Assembly (NCBI GenBank): GCA_947846985.1
Contig: CANTUZ010000026.1
Coordinates: forward strand, 53,116,730-53,180,729
Source: Fratercula arctica
Lineage: Eukaryota > Chordata > Aves > Charadriiformes > Alcidae
Reading direction: 5' to 3'
DNA length: 64,000 nt
The position numbers and the translations under genes were made by a program. Shown here piece by piece: positions 50,758-62,900 of the stretch. Each line of letters starts with the position of its first letter. Positions within the stretch are counted from its first letter, which is position 1. Below the pieces are notes generated by a model, which made no database searches, had not been told where the DNA came from, and worked only from the letters and a program-made list of their open reading frames with translations.

Positions 50758-53700
50758 CGTTATAAATAACCAAGACATGGGTGGCATGAATAGGTTTAAA
50801 ATACAGTATAACAATGAAACATAACTGCATGAAATAACTAAGTCTCTTACAAGTTAAAGCCTACTTATGGAGAACATACAAAGAAAATAAGTGCAAACTT
50901 AACTTCTTTTATTTCTTGCTTTAAAGAATTTAGCTATCTGTGTTTGGCAGAAGTATAAAACATGACCAAAGAGATCTTCCTGCAACTTATGGAAGGCTTT
51001 CAGATCTTACTAAAGACTTCAGGAGATGAGGGCACTGAACTGCTTGTAGGATCAATTCAAAATCAATGTAACTCTATTCTGTAAGAATGAATCAAAATCC
51101 TTTAGTCAAGTATATTAGGTCAGTAATTATGTATCTCAAATAAGCAGCAAAGTATGCATCTGAATGTAGAACTCCCTTACGAAATATTCCTGGGAATTGT
51201 GCGTATTTGACTGAGCCACCCATTGTTTGGGACATCCTGTAGGAAACTGTCATAACTGACGCTGGCATTATAGGTGGAACAGGTTTCTTAGCATTTTCAT
51301 TTCCAGTTTGCATTAATTTTATGCTGTGTGTATGTTTTCCACAAATTTAAATGTGCTTTGTTTTTCTGCATGTTCTTTTCTAGACACAGATAAAACACCT
51401 GGATGGAGACGCTGTTTCTTGACAGGTAAAAATAGCAAAAATGCTGCTTATTAAGTTTGATGTTCAGCTTCCCTCCCAGGAAAAAATGTTGTTCCAGCAA
51501 AGCAAAACTTGCAGATCTTCAAAGTATTATTTTAAATTAAATTGTCTTTACACTGACAGTAACATGAGATATGTTATTTTGAAAAAAAAGATTGTAGGAA
51601 AATAACTCTGAACTTTTTGGCAGTGGAAGTACCATGTTACCTTTATCTCTTCAGTGAACTGATGGTCTTGGTGAGCAGAGAAAAAACTCCAAATATAAAT
51701 ATGTGCCATTTCAGGTATATCCTTTTGATAGGGATTAAACCAAAGAGTCCAAAACAAGAACTTGATTAATCAAAAAATCAGTGGCAGGAGCAAGTTATGG
51801 CCCTATAAGTATTCCAACCTATGGCAAAGCAATCCTGAATTCAAAGTTGCAGCTCCTGCAATGTTAACAAGCAATAGGAATAATAATGGTACTGATGCTC
51901 TCATTCTGATATTCTACAAGTTTTGCATCTGTGCCATCTATCTGAAGGAATATGTCTCCCGGTTACATGGTAAAAATTTGGAGAATCTTCTCTGACTTCA
52001 GTTGAGATTTACATCAGTGTAACTGAAATAACAAAATTAGCCTTTAGCAATTAATACAGGTTGACAGAAAGGCGGGAAAAGCAAGTTTCTGTTCTCTAGT
52101 ACATACAAGTAAAGTGCTACTCGTTGTAATTTTTCCAGAATATAAATAAGCTCTCAAATCAATAAAATATGTCCAATGCATATTTTCCTTTGGCTCAGTG
52201 TCTTTATCAGTCACATAAGATAAAACCATGACTCAGAAAGCACTGATCACCAGTGACTGTTTAAATCAAATTGTTCTGAAATTGGCAATACCAAACCATA
52301 CAAATGAAAATCTGGATCAGTCAGGCGATAAGTTATTATTTATAACCTCATTTATTTGTTTACAGTCTTGAATAAAAAAATAGTTACCTCCAGAGTGTGA
52401 AAACTCAGAGCTATTTCCAGAGCAGACTGAAAAAGGGATATTGAATCTAATGGACTTAACCCTTTAAAGAAAGTTTGTTTCATTATGAACCAAAAAAAAA
52501 AGAAGCATCTCATGATGTGCTTCTATAATTAACCTCCTGGTAATCCTGAGAGACACTTAAATAGATTTATGGGTCAACCAAATATCACTATCTGGTTAGA
52601 GTACGGTCTTGTTTTCAGAGGGAAAGCGTTTTACTAAAGGACAAAAAATTTGCACAATCAGCTTGACAGAGGATGGAGGTCAAAGACATTTTGTACTTAC
52701 TGCCACTCTTAAAGGCATGGATATTCTTCATAGTGAAGAGGGAACAATCTTTCTCAATACAGCCCTTGATTTAATGGACTGGTGGACCTTGAATTTTTGG
52801 TTCAGGGAATTAACTAGAATTCATCTAGTCTGCAGAAGAAATTCTAATTTGAAGTTGACCTGGTTGTCACAGGTGTTATCAGAGAGGACCTGACAAAAGC
52901 CAAACAAGCTGCACGGGTTGTGTGGTAGTCGCTGACATCAAGCATGGATGTAGTAAAAATCTGTGCAGAGTTTTTAGATTTTGGTCAGATACCTAAGATT
53001 ACCAAACTTTTGCATAGCACAGCTATAGGGTCACATCCAGGATTTCTCTCACTGACACTGGTGGGCACTTGCTCTTTAAATCCACAAATAAAATGTTATT
53101 ACAAAATGGGAAGAGCACAGGAAGAATTTTGCATCATAATTATCTTTATATTCTGTGAAAAGTAATTTTCCAAGTACATTGCAGAGTACAGTTTTGCCCT
53201 CCAAAGAAACTGAAAATAACCCTTTAAAATGTGGTCATGGTGGACAATAGCTGGCAGTTGTTGCAGAAACAGTAATAGCACCCTTGTGTAAATACACAAC
53301 AATACAATCTTAAATTTCATAATTACATACTGTTTTTCCTTGCCTCATTCAGTGTTCAATGCTTACTTAATGAACCCATATTGCAATGATTGGTTTTATC
53401 ATCTTCATTCAGTATGGCCCTGGGCATATTTACTGCACTACTGTGTTATATATTGAATTATTGATTTCCTAACAAGTTTTCCTATAAAATTCATTGCCGA
53501 AGTATGCAAATGCAATTATTATTAATTAGAAAAAAATTAAGAAATATTAATTAATTTATCTTCACAACTCCTGGCATACTTCCTGTTTTACATGCAGACT
53601 ATGTCTACATTGTTTAGCCTAGGAGCAATCACAGGCTAAAATATAACATTGCCACACTGCCAGTCTAGGAAGCCTGCAGCTGGGATATGTACATACCCCA

Positions 53701-55939
53701 TAGTGCTTTGTCTTGTTAAGTCTTTCTGTAAAAAATTCTCCACTGATTTGTATGTCTTCCATTAAATAGTGCTGCAAGACATTCTGAGATATACAGGAGC
53801 AGCTTTTGTGGACAGTAGACATATCTATGATGCGGTGCGTTACACAGCTCTTAGTGGCATATTTGGACATAGCATAAAGGGTAGCCTTTGGACACTTCAT
53901 ATTATGTAGTATCTTACATCATCAGAGCATTGCACAATCGACATCAGCTGCTGCAAGCACTCAGATGCTCTTGCAAATTACAGACCTTGGACTGAAATGA
54001 GGAGTCCGTAAAATGAAAAATGTATAAGTCATGGCCACTTGTGAAAAAGCTGAGCTTAAATGAAATGACAGATATCACAAAGAAAACTCTAGACAAAGTG
54101 AAAACAATCTCCAGAGCAATGCTCACGTGTCTAAGTGTAATTCTGCATTTCCTATAACGCTTACTGCATTGAATGCCTTCAAGTTTTGGCAAGGGGATGA
54201 GTTAAAACATTTTGAGGTAAGGCCAATTGTTAATTTTGGAAGACACGTTGTGGGTCAGAAATATGTACTCAAGAACATTTCAATAAACAGTAAACATTAG
54301 TCTAAATTAGGGTGACTTAAATAAGCGACTCCTATCATTTTCTTAACTGTATGTTAGCCATGTCTGAATACGCACCCTTTAGCAGTGATAACTGTGTACA
54401 TATTGTTGCAGTAGTATCTTTGTAAGATTCAGAAAGCTGCAAAAACAATGCAGAGAGTTGTATAAACTATTCTAAGCATGCAAATGGAATTAACTTTCAC
54501 CATTTGAAGTTAAGATATCTACTTTACTATTGACTAGGAGAATGTAAGAGAGAAAAAGAGAAAGACTGCATGCTAGGGGGCCAATTTCAACTCATACAAT
54601 GAACTAGGAAAAAGATCTCTTTTTTTCTCATAATCCTCATATAAAGCATCTGCACGTGCTTTTTGTAAGAGGATATTTTCTTCTGTTTTATATTTTTTCC
54701 CAAATGGAAATATTAGCATTTGCAGTAAGTAGTACAAGTGAAGTGAGTTTGGGAAGCTGTGTGTCTGTTGGGACGATTTATATATTGGATCTGGATCTGG
54801 TAAGTAGATGGTCTGTAAACTCCACAGGTTTAAAGTTTCTTGGAAGTACTACACACCTACACAAACTGCAGAATTATTTCTGCACATGCACAGTATATGG
54901 CATCCCAAATAGAGCAGCTGTTGCACATGTGTAAGCCACCTGTAAAGCACATGGACAACAGATCTGATGCTTCTCTTGAGACAATGAGTCTGGTAGCCAT
55001 AGCTTCATTATAAAAGACCTTATTTTTAGAGTTTGTAATCTCCAACCTCCTCCCTCCAGCATAATACTTTCGGTACTGAAATATTTAAGTATGCATTTTT
55101 TTCTTACTGAGGTAAAAATCCTAAACTGATAGATACTTGTTTTACTTTGTATATAATATACAATCCCTCTCAAGAATTCTGCAACTAGGGCTGCAATTCT
55201 TTGTAATGTATGACACAGCTTTCCAAACCACAAAACTTTTACCAAGACTTTTGTTTCCATTTTAGTGTTTTATTTTGCTTATGGCACATCATTTGAACAT
55301 CTAATGTGAGACTACCTAATTGAAGTCCTTCTGCTTCTCACATTAGTAATTTCCCTCCTTTCCTATTATCCCATGCATGGCATTATGAAGAATATGTCTT
55401 TTTAAATTATAAATACTAACTTTATCTTGAATACACTTATTATATGCAGCATCTTACCGAAATCACTGTCATTAGGAGAAAGTATTGGGATTAATGCAAT
55501 CAAATTACTGGATTATGAAATCAGTATTCCTAAAACAGACACTGAGTTACCTGATGAGACAGATGCTGAGCCGTGCTCTCTGTCCCTGCCTGACAATTGT
55601 TTTGAAACTCAAAGGCAAAAATTACAGTAAATTTTTCCTCATTGGTTAATTGAAAGATAATCAATACATGTCCTGGAGAACATTCTCTTTGTTGTTAGTA
55701 CAACAAGAATTTGCTATCAGAGTTGCATAATGGCTTTTCACACTTTCTGAGATGGTAAGGAGGAAAACGGAAGTTCACTTCTTTCTCAACGTGCATAGTT
55801 TTGATTCCCTCTGCTCAAAAAGCAAAAAATGCGGGCTTGTCTCTCTGTCCAATTCAAGTGACTTTTGTCACTCGGTTTTTGGAGCTTTGCATTTGCTTTT
55901 CAGTACCCTTCTTCTGTCACCAAAAAAAGACAAACAGGA
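50758..55939. other. AT-rich unique DNA, no confident gene
   Basis: No gene is recognised. Three stretches are coding-like but unproven: 52609-52893, 54726-54799 and 55427-55630, all forward. They are covered under findings. A homeodomain-type ATTA-rich patch lies at about 53500-53570. No transposon is recognised. Confidence 0.6.
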
Positions 55940-56289
55940 TGTCCTGGTTTGAGGTAGAATAGAACCAATTTTCCGTTCAGTAATTTTACTTTTCAGTTAA
56001 GTCTCTTCTAACTAACTGCACTTTCTGAAATAGAGTATTTTTCAGATAGTGTCTGCTTCTAGCAGAAGAAGCCTGATGTTTATAGTGAATACCAAGGAAT
56101 GGTATGCAGAGAATCTCCTGCTTACACTCACTGCTATAACAACCAAGGTCAGCTAACTTTGATATGAACCAAATTGGAGCGTTGGAAGCAGAGGAGTGTA
56201 AAGGGGTCGCACCCATGGGGAGGAGTGGACAGGACAGGTGACCCAAAACTGACCAACAGGGTATTCCATCCCATCTGCATCATGTTCAG

Positions 56290-56297
56290 TATAAAAG
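56290..56297 (+). promoter_or_regulatory. LTR TATA box
   Basis: TATAAAAG, 350 bp into the LTR and followed by a GC-richer leader. This is the expected position of an LTR promoter. There is no evidence here that it is active. Confidence 0.65.
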
Positions 56298-56572
56298 CTG
56301 AGGAATCAAAGGGTCAGCCTCTTTCTTCAATGGCCGGCGTCTGAGGAGGACTCTGTCTGTTAATCTGCCTTTGATCACAATCCATGCGTTCGTGAATCGA
56401 GTTCTGGAATCCAGTTCCCATCCACTGCTGAGTCCAGTCTGGGACTTTGCCAGCACCTGAAAGTGATGTGATCATCATCCTGGGAGCCTGATACTGGTTT
56501 TGTGTATATTGTATATATTTAAGTATTTTCTTTTTTGATATTAGTATCTTTTCTTTTTATTATTAATGTTTC

Positions 56573-56578
56573 ATTAAA
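56573..56578 (+). terminator. LTR polyadenylation signal
   Basis: ATTAAA in a T-rich context just before the simple-repeat expansion, where an LTR polyadenylation signal is expected. Confidence 0.55.
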
Positions 56579-56619
56579 GTTGTTTTACTTTTCAACCCAT
56601 AAGTCTCTCCCTTATTTTT

Positions 56620-56862
56620 TTCCCTTCCCTTCCCTTCCCTTCCCTTCCCTTCCCTTCCCTTCCCTTCCCTTCCCTTCCCTTCCCTTCCCTTCCCTTCCCT
56701 TCCCTTCCCTTCCCTTCCCTTCCCTTCCCTTATTTTTTTCCTTTCCCTTCCCTTCCCTTCCCTTCCCTTCCCTTCCCTTCCCTTCCCTTCCCTTCCCTTC
56801 CCTTCCCTTCCCTTCCCTTCCCTTCCCTTCCCTTCCCTTCCCTTCCCTTCCCTTCCCTTCCC
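56620..56862. repeat. Two-part (CCCTT)n microsatellite in the LTR
   Basis: Array 1 (56620-56731, about 22 units) and array 2 (56744-56862, about 24 units) of the same pentamer. They are separated by TATTTTTTTCCTT, which nearly repeats the sequence just before array 1 (TATTTTTTTCCCTT). The second half therefore looks like a copy of leader plus array. One strand is all pyrimidine. The array makes an uninterrupted but meaningless forward open frame of Phe-Pro-Ser-Leu repeats at 56535-56873. Confidence 0.95.
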
Positions 56863-56903
56863 AGAAAGGATAGAGAGGTTAAAGAGAGCATCTGTTGCTC
56901 ACA

Positions 56904-59900
56904 ATACAGAGGAATAATTACTTATTTTCAAGCAGTGAGTTCCTAACATACCAAAAAATCATTAGTGAAACAGCAATTGCCAACCTTTTTGACCCTCTAA
57001 GATATATTTCAACATCTTCTTTCTGTGGAGAGCCACTGGATAAATCCACATTCCTCAAAGATCAAAGAAAAATTTGTTTGCAGAGTATGGGTGGAAGGAG
57101 AGGAGGGAAAGACAGTGCTTTCATGAACTGTTCAGAAACAGGAACCCCTCCACAGGGATATTGATTTCATTTCGGTGAAAAGGAGAGTGTTGATACACCA
57201 ATGTTCATATGGCTTAAGACCCTTAGGCTTGCTATCCATATGACGGGAAATTCCCTTGAGAAAATATTATTTGGTTTATCAGCCTCACTGAGTGCTGTGA
57301 TTTTCAGGCTTCCTTGCATGAGCTTAAGATCTTACAAAATTTCTTCTGATGTCTCTAGAATGTCCCCCTCATTTCACTGGTAGCATCTCAAATACAACAT
57401 CTGGTGAAAATCAGAGGAAGGGTAGTACAATTGGAAAACTTATGTATATTACTTGCATACTTTAAATATCATAAAAACCCTTACCTACAACCTTTTATCA
57501 TAGATTTATTCATAATACGTAAAGTTAAAGCTTCTAGAGCGATAAATTAGGAAACAACCATAGTTCATAAATTGAGCTTTCTTGCAATGCTACTTACAAA
57601 TAGAAAATCAAACTATCCCAAACGGAACCACTATTCTATTATGTGATTGCATTGGCTATTACTTTAAAGTAAATGTAAAAGTAATTATACGAAATAAAGT
57701 AGAAAATTTCTCATGTTATTGTCATTGCTTTCTGTGAGAGGGGGAAAAAAAAACCTAAATTGCAGCCTATGAAGTTTCGATTTTCAGAAGACTGATTTGA
57801 ATGCTGTCTGTGGTAGAAAAAAAGGTAGAATTAATTATGGCTTTGCATTCTTGACTCCTACATGTCTCAGTTTGGGTTTGCAATTTTTCTTCTTTTCTTT
57901 TTTTCTTTTTCTTTTTTTTTTTTAGCACAAGCTCTTAAAAACAGCTTCATTATTGAGCATTTCATTACCCTGACCTTTTTACTGTAAACATTTGAGCACA
58001 GATCTTCTACAAATGGGTTAGAAGGAGATAAATCGCTGTCCTTCCCACTTCCCATGGTTTGCCAACTTTGTTAGCCAGCTTCTGCAGATGTCCTTCCTGG
58101 CAGCAAAACCCAGGAGCCTGCAGGAAACAAAAAAATGCCAGATTTCTCCTGATGCCCAGGAAGGCTTTGTCTGCTGTAGGAGAAAGCTGTGTGTTTTGAT
58201 AAATGCCACTGTGCTGAATCAGCATGGTGGGCAGTTTAACTTTGTGACCTTCTTGAAGTTGATGGTTTCCCCCATGGACAGTCTTTGACATAGCCTATAA
58301 CACAGACTGTCAAAACTACTGAAGTAAAAGAGAGCTGTATTTATTTTACTGTTAAGTCATTCTTCCTCTGTGCAGATCTCAGGTGTCTTGGCATTCTCCT
58401 GGACAATTTCATATGCTTTATTGTTTCCATCAGCTGTGTGCAGTGCTTTTTTATTTGAGGGAGTGCATTCTTTGCACAGCCTCATTCTGTCACCCTGACA
58501 TTTCACATGTGCCTTTAGCGTCTGGGCCTAGTTTCTAGAAAAAAATCAAACAATTGTATAGTCTCTTGCAGCCTAAACATTACTACTGTTACATTTACTA
58601 CATTTAGAGACACAGATGCAGCTTTTGTTTTAGGGAATTATTTTCGGATCAGTGTTATCTACATTAAAAAATAAAAGCAAAATGCAATCTATCTGCATTT
58701 GGGGGGAAAAAATGTAAAAAACTCCCCCAAACCCCCCAAAATAAACCAAACCAACCTTCTCTTACTGATGTAAATGCAACTTCTGAGGACTACTTTTAGA
58801 GGGCTTTAAAGTCTCACACGTAGGTTTCTTAGCCTGAAAGCTGTCTCAGATCTTCTTGGCAGGGTTGGCACAATCAAATCCTCACCTGAGGATGAGGAAG
58901 AAATCCTCAGGACAACAGCATGCCATTTTTTGAGACAAAGAGGTTTACAGAAGGCTGTGGTTATTTAAAACAAGTGTCTTTTTCATCCCTTCTGTCTCAG
59001 TCCCCAGTGTATTCTAACTCATTTCTCACTAGCAATAGCAGATGGGGTGTTCAGTGTAAGTATTTTTACATTAATTATTGCTGAGTGTTTCCATGGGCAT
59101 TGGCACAACAGGCCTTTTTCTGCCCCCAGCAGCCTTCTGACTCAAGTAGCTGCCTGCTTTCTAGTGCCTAAGTCCAGCCCTAAGACATCCCGTTTTCCTC
59201 AGTCAGCCACTCTTGTAGAGTGGATAGTGCACATCCAACAGTGCACTGAGATCATCTCAGCTGAGAGGGGAAAAAAAAAGCTTGAAGCAATATGTTGTGA
59301 TCACTGTCAGTACCTGAAGCAGTGGATGACTAGACTGAAACCACCAGACTTGCCATTAAGGGGAAAATACCTTTAGAGTTGCATTATCTCATTACCAAAT
59401 ATAGCAAGTGTTCTTCATTACAAATGAAAGCACGTTAACTCTAAAATTAGCACCTTTTCATGTATTGCTTTTGGGGTTTCTTGCCATACATCAGGTAACA
59501 CAGAGTTAAATTTATTATAGGACACAAAGACTGTACATGAACCAGTCTAGATAGCTACAGCAGAGACTCTCCTGTGTTCAGCATCTTCAGGCACCAGGCC
59601 TACAAGGACAGTTTAAGTTTTCCACAGAGCTTGTTCAGGACCTCTGTGCTTACATGGATTTAACAACAAAAAATTTCTTTTGTATTCATTGTAAGTGCAT
59701 AATCTCATAATCTGCATGTTACCTGGTAAAACTAACAAGTACCTCTGCTTCACCTTCTGCTTTTCCCCTGCCTTTTCCCCTCCTCCCAGCATACAGTCAT
59801 TTATTGCATCTTAAATTGACTTAATCACTCAACACATCCCAATTATATTTTCATCTTGGTAATCTGCATCTAATAGACCATCATGTCATGATTCTTCTTT

Positions 59901-62900
59901 CCCAACACAAGGATGGAGGGAACTAATATGTAAATACTCCAATCCTTTTTTAATCATTTATTTTAAAAAGAATAATATGTCAATTAACACAAGCAGAATA
60001 TCAGAAGAAAGGCTGACAAAAATCACTTTTTATTACATGCTCCCATGCACAGAAGAGTTTAATGCATAATATTAGCCAAAGTGTTATCACCCCAATGCTA
60101 TAAAGACTGCGTGCTGAGCAACAGATTTCTGAAATCCAGAAGGAATCTCATCAACATTTGAAACTGACAAATGGACAAGGGCTGCCGTAAAATCCATACA
60201 CAATGTAGATATTGTCTTTTGAGTCCCTTCCCCCAGTATAATCTTGTTTGATTTCACTGAAGGACAGACATCGATGCTCTGTCATGAATAAAGAGCATTT
60301 TTATTTGTAGCACAGTAATTATGCCAAACCAAGGATTGGAGGTCCGACAGTAGTCTATGCATGACTGACTTTATGCACGTACTGTGTTAATCTGCGCACT
60401 AGAATTTGCATATGATATAAAGTACATAACATTTATATGCTAGTCTGATAAATAACAAATACCCTTATAATCTCTCATAAACTATGAATAATGGTGGAAC
60501 AGTTCTGTCATTGGTTTTGTGTCATCTGAATATAGGTACAATATGCCTATATGCATAGAAATTACTGTATGTGCATGCAACACATACTCGCCAATGAATG
60601 GTACCACTGTGAAGAGAGCTCAAAACTCTGTGGTGCCAATAACATTTCAATAAATCCCACCTGTAGCTGCATCTATATGTTAGCCTGCAGAGGCTCCATC
60701 ACACAGGTCGAAAGCCCCAGAATAAGAACAGTGGCTTCACATGCGGCCCTGAGCCTGCAGGAGCGGAGGAAGCCCCGGGCCTGTCCTTCAGTGCTCATTG
60801 CTTCTTTACCATGGTGTCACACATCCCGCAGCAGGGCAGCACTCCAGCGCCCCCTGCCAAGTGTTAGTTATGGTGTTCTGCACATTGCCTGGCTCACTAC
60901 AGAGTAGGTAAGGTGCTTTATCAAGCAAGGGGTAACTTAAGCTGAGCATGTGCAATTGTTCACAAAGAAAAGAGGGGCTGATAAATATATGCACCACAAA
61001 AACTGATATATCAGAATTACATTTAATTGTAAAGGAACCTAAATTCTTTATGATGAGAAAATATAAAGGAAGGAACCCAAACAGTCTTAACTCTAGCTCC
61101 ACTTCTAATAAGAAAATTAATCTTTAAAAATCAGAGGCATTGGAATTATAGAATTATTGACATGATAGTCATGATCAGATGCCACTTAGCATTTTCTATC
61201 GAATAAATTTTTATGGCAAGAAGGAGAACAGCTATGTGAGGTGATGCTATGAAGCATATTAAGGTGTGTGGAAGGATGCACAGGTAGTCTTAGGCACAAT
61301 GCAAAATGGAGGAGCAAAGAGAAAAAGACGGGAAAGAAGCAGAGCACCCTCATGCTGTCATTTATTTCCTCACCTAGCCCAGAGAGTGCAGCATACTGTG
61401 ATCCTGTCTAGGAATTCAGTATTCTGGTCAAACTTGAAACATCCTCATTTGTTCTCACCTTTCTTATATGTATATATAGAGAATATGCAGAAAAATATAT
61501 GTATATGTAAAGAGGAACAACTTTGAAACTTTCTCTCTATTACTATTAAAATGGTGAAGCATCTTCAGTAGGATTTCTTTTTTTTTACATTTTTGTGACC
61601 TTTGTATCTTTCTTATTTTTTATTCACCTTACAGAGTTTCTTGTAATAATGGATGGTATGTGCCTACTGACAATATGTTGGCAGACAGCCTGATCTGACT
61701 GTATTTTCCCACAGCTTAGTGTTCAGTTCTGTGAGCTAAGAACACTCTGAAAATTTGTTTCAGACAAGGAGTGTTAATAATGCTCTTTATCACATAGGTG
61801 GCACACTATACCTCTCAGGAGCACACTCTTTCTCACCACTTCTCTAAAATGAAAAAAAAAAAAAAAAGCCCTGTCTATTGTGTTGTGGAAGTACAGTGGG
61901 TTTGCACAACGAAGATGGGATCCAGGATATCTAATGCGGGAAAATCTTTTTTTCCCACCATTTCTGTCTTTGTCTTGCACCATTGCAGGTTTCTATTGCA
62001 ATGTTTTTATTCTCTGGGGGAAAGCAGTGTAGCATTTTCTTCCCCCGACACCCCCTCATCCCCCTCAGGTCTATGAGCCTGCAGGTGTAGCTGCCATTTC
62101 CAAAGACAAAATGGGTGTATCACTCGACAGAGAAGATATGTCATATACACTTTGCTCTCCTTTGCCTTACAGTCCTGACTGTTGTAAAAACCGAAATTAT
62201 TCAGGACATAAGAACTGGATGAAGTTTGCTTCCATACATGGAGATGACAACAGCATGCAATGTGCAATTACATACAATAACTAAATATATAAAAAAGAAT
62301 AACTTTACAGACAGCAAAATTGCCCCCTTCTGGGTCAGTGATAGCTACAGTGAAGGGTGTTACATTTATCTGATATTCACAGTAATTTGATAACTGCCTC
62401 TTTACAGCAAAAATGTCTTTTTTTCAACAGTTTTACTATAAGTGGCCATTCTAATGTAACTGCCATTGATCATTACATCATATTATCATTGAGTGATTAC
62501 TCAGTAAATTTTAGACAACATATTTGCCACCTTCAACTTCACTATTTGCATAAAATGCATAGTTAATGAATAGAAATAAATTGTCTCAAAAACAAAAACT
62601 AGCTATACTATGAGCCATTACATTTCTCAGCATCACATGCAGAGACATATTGATTTGGGTGTTATCTTCTCTAGACACACTCCTATGCAGTTTCAATCTT
62701 GCAAAACTAATAAGTAACAGCTATGTGCATTTAAATGCATCTGAAGATTTTGCAGATAAATACATTTGCTTTGGGAAGACACTTGGTAAAACACTGATTC
62801 TCCTGGCATGGATTTATTCCAGGTATTTGATCTGAATTCTATTGATTCGTAGCCTTTTTACCTGAGTGGAAATACGTATTTGTGACTTGATACAGTAGGT

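Larger units (their letters stand above)
55940..56903 (+). mobile_element. Solo LTR of an avian endogenous retrovirus
   Basis: Starts TGTCCTGGTTTGAGG and has the parts of an LTR in order: a TATA box (TATAAAAG, 56290-56297), a GC-rich stretch after it (about 56330-56480), an ATTAAA polyadenylation signal (56573-56578), and a 3' portion ending near CATCTGTTGCTCACA. No gag, pol or env lies on either side, so it is a solo LTR left by recombination between two LTRs. I see no clean target-site duplication. The 3' part carries about 230 bp of CCCTT repeat. The 3' boundary is uncertain by 20-30 bp, and the family name cannot be given without a library search. Confidence 0.82.

Noticed and set aside
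53504..53511. Octamer ATGCAAAT sites here and at 54478-54485, 60404-60411 and 22968-22975
   Set aside because: About four octamers are expected by chance in 64 kb at this base composition, so the count carries no signal by itself.
56535..56873. 112-codon forward open frame of Phe-Pro-Ser-Leu repeats
   Set aside because: It is produced by the CCCTT microsatellite within the LTR. A pentamer repeat without stop codons stays open in every frame, so length is no evidence of coding.
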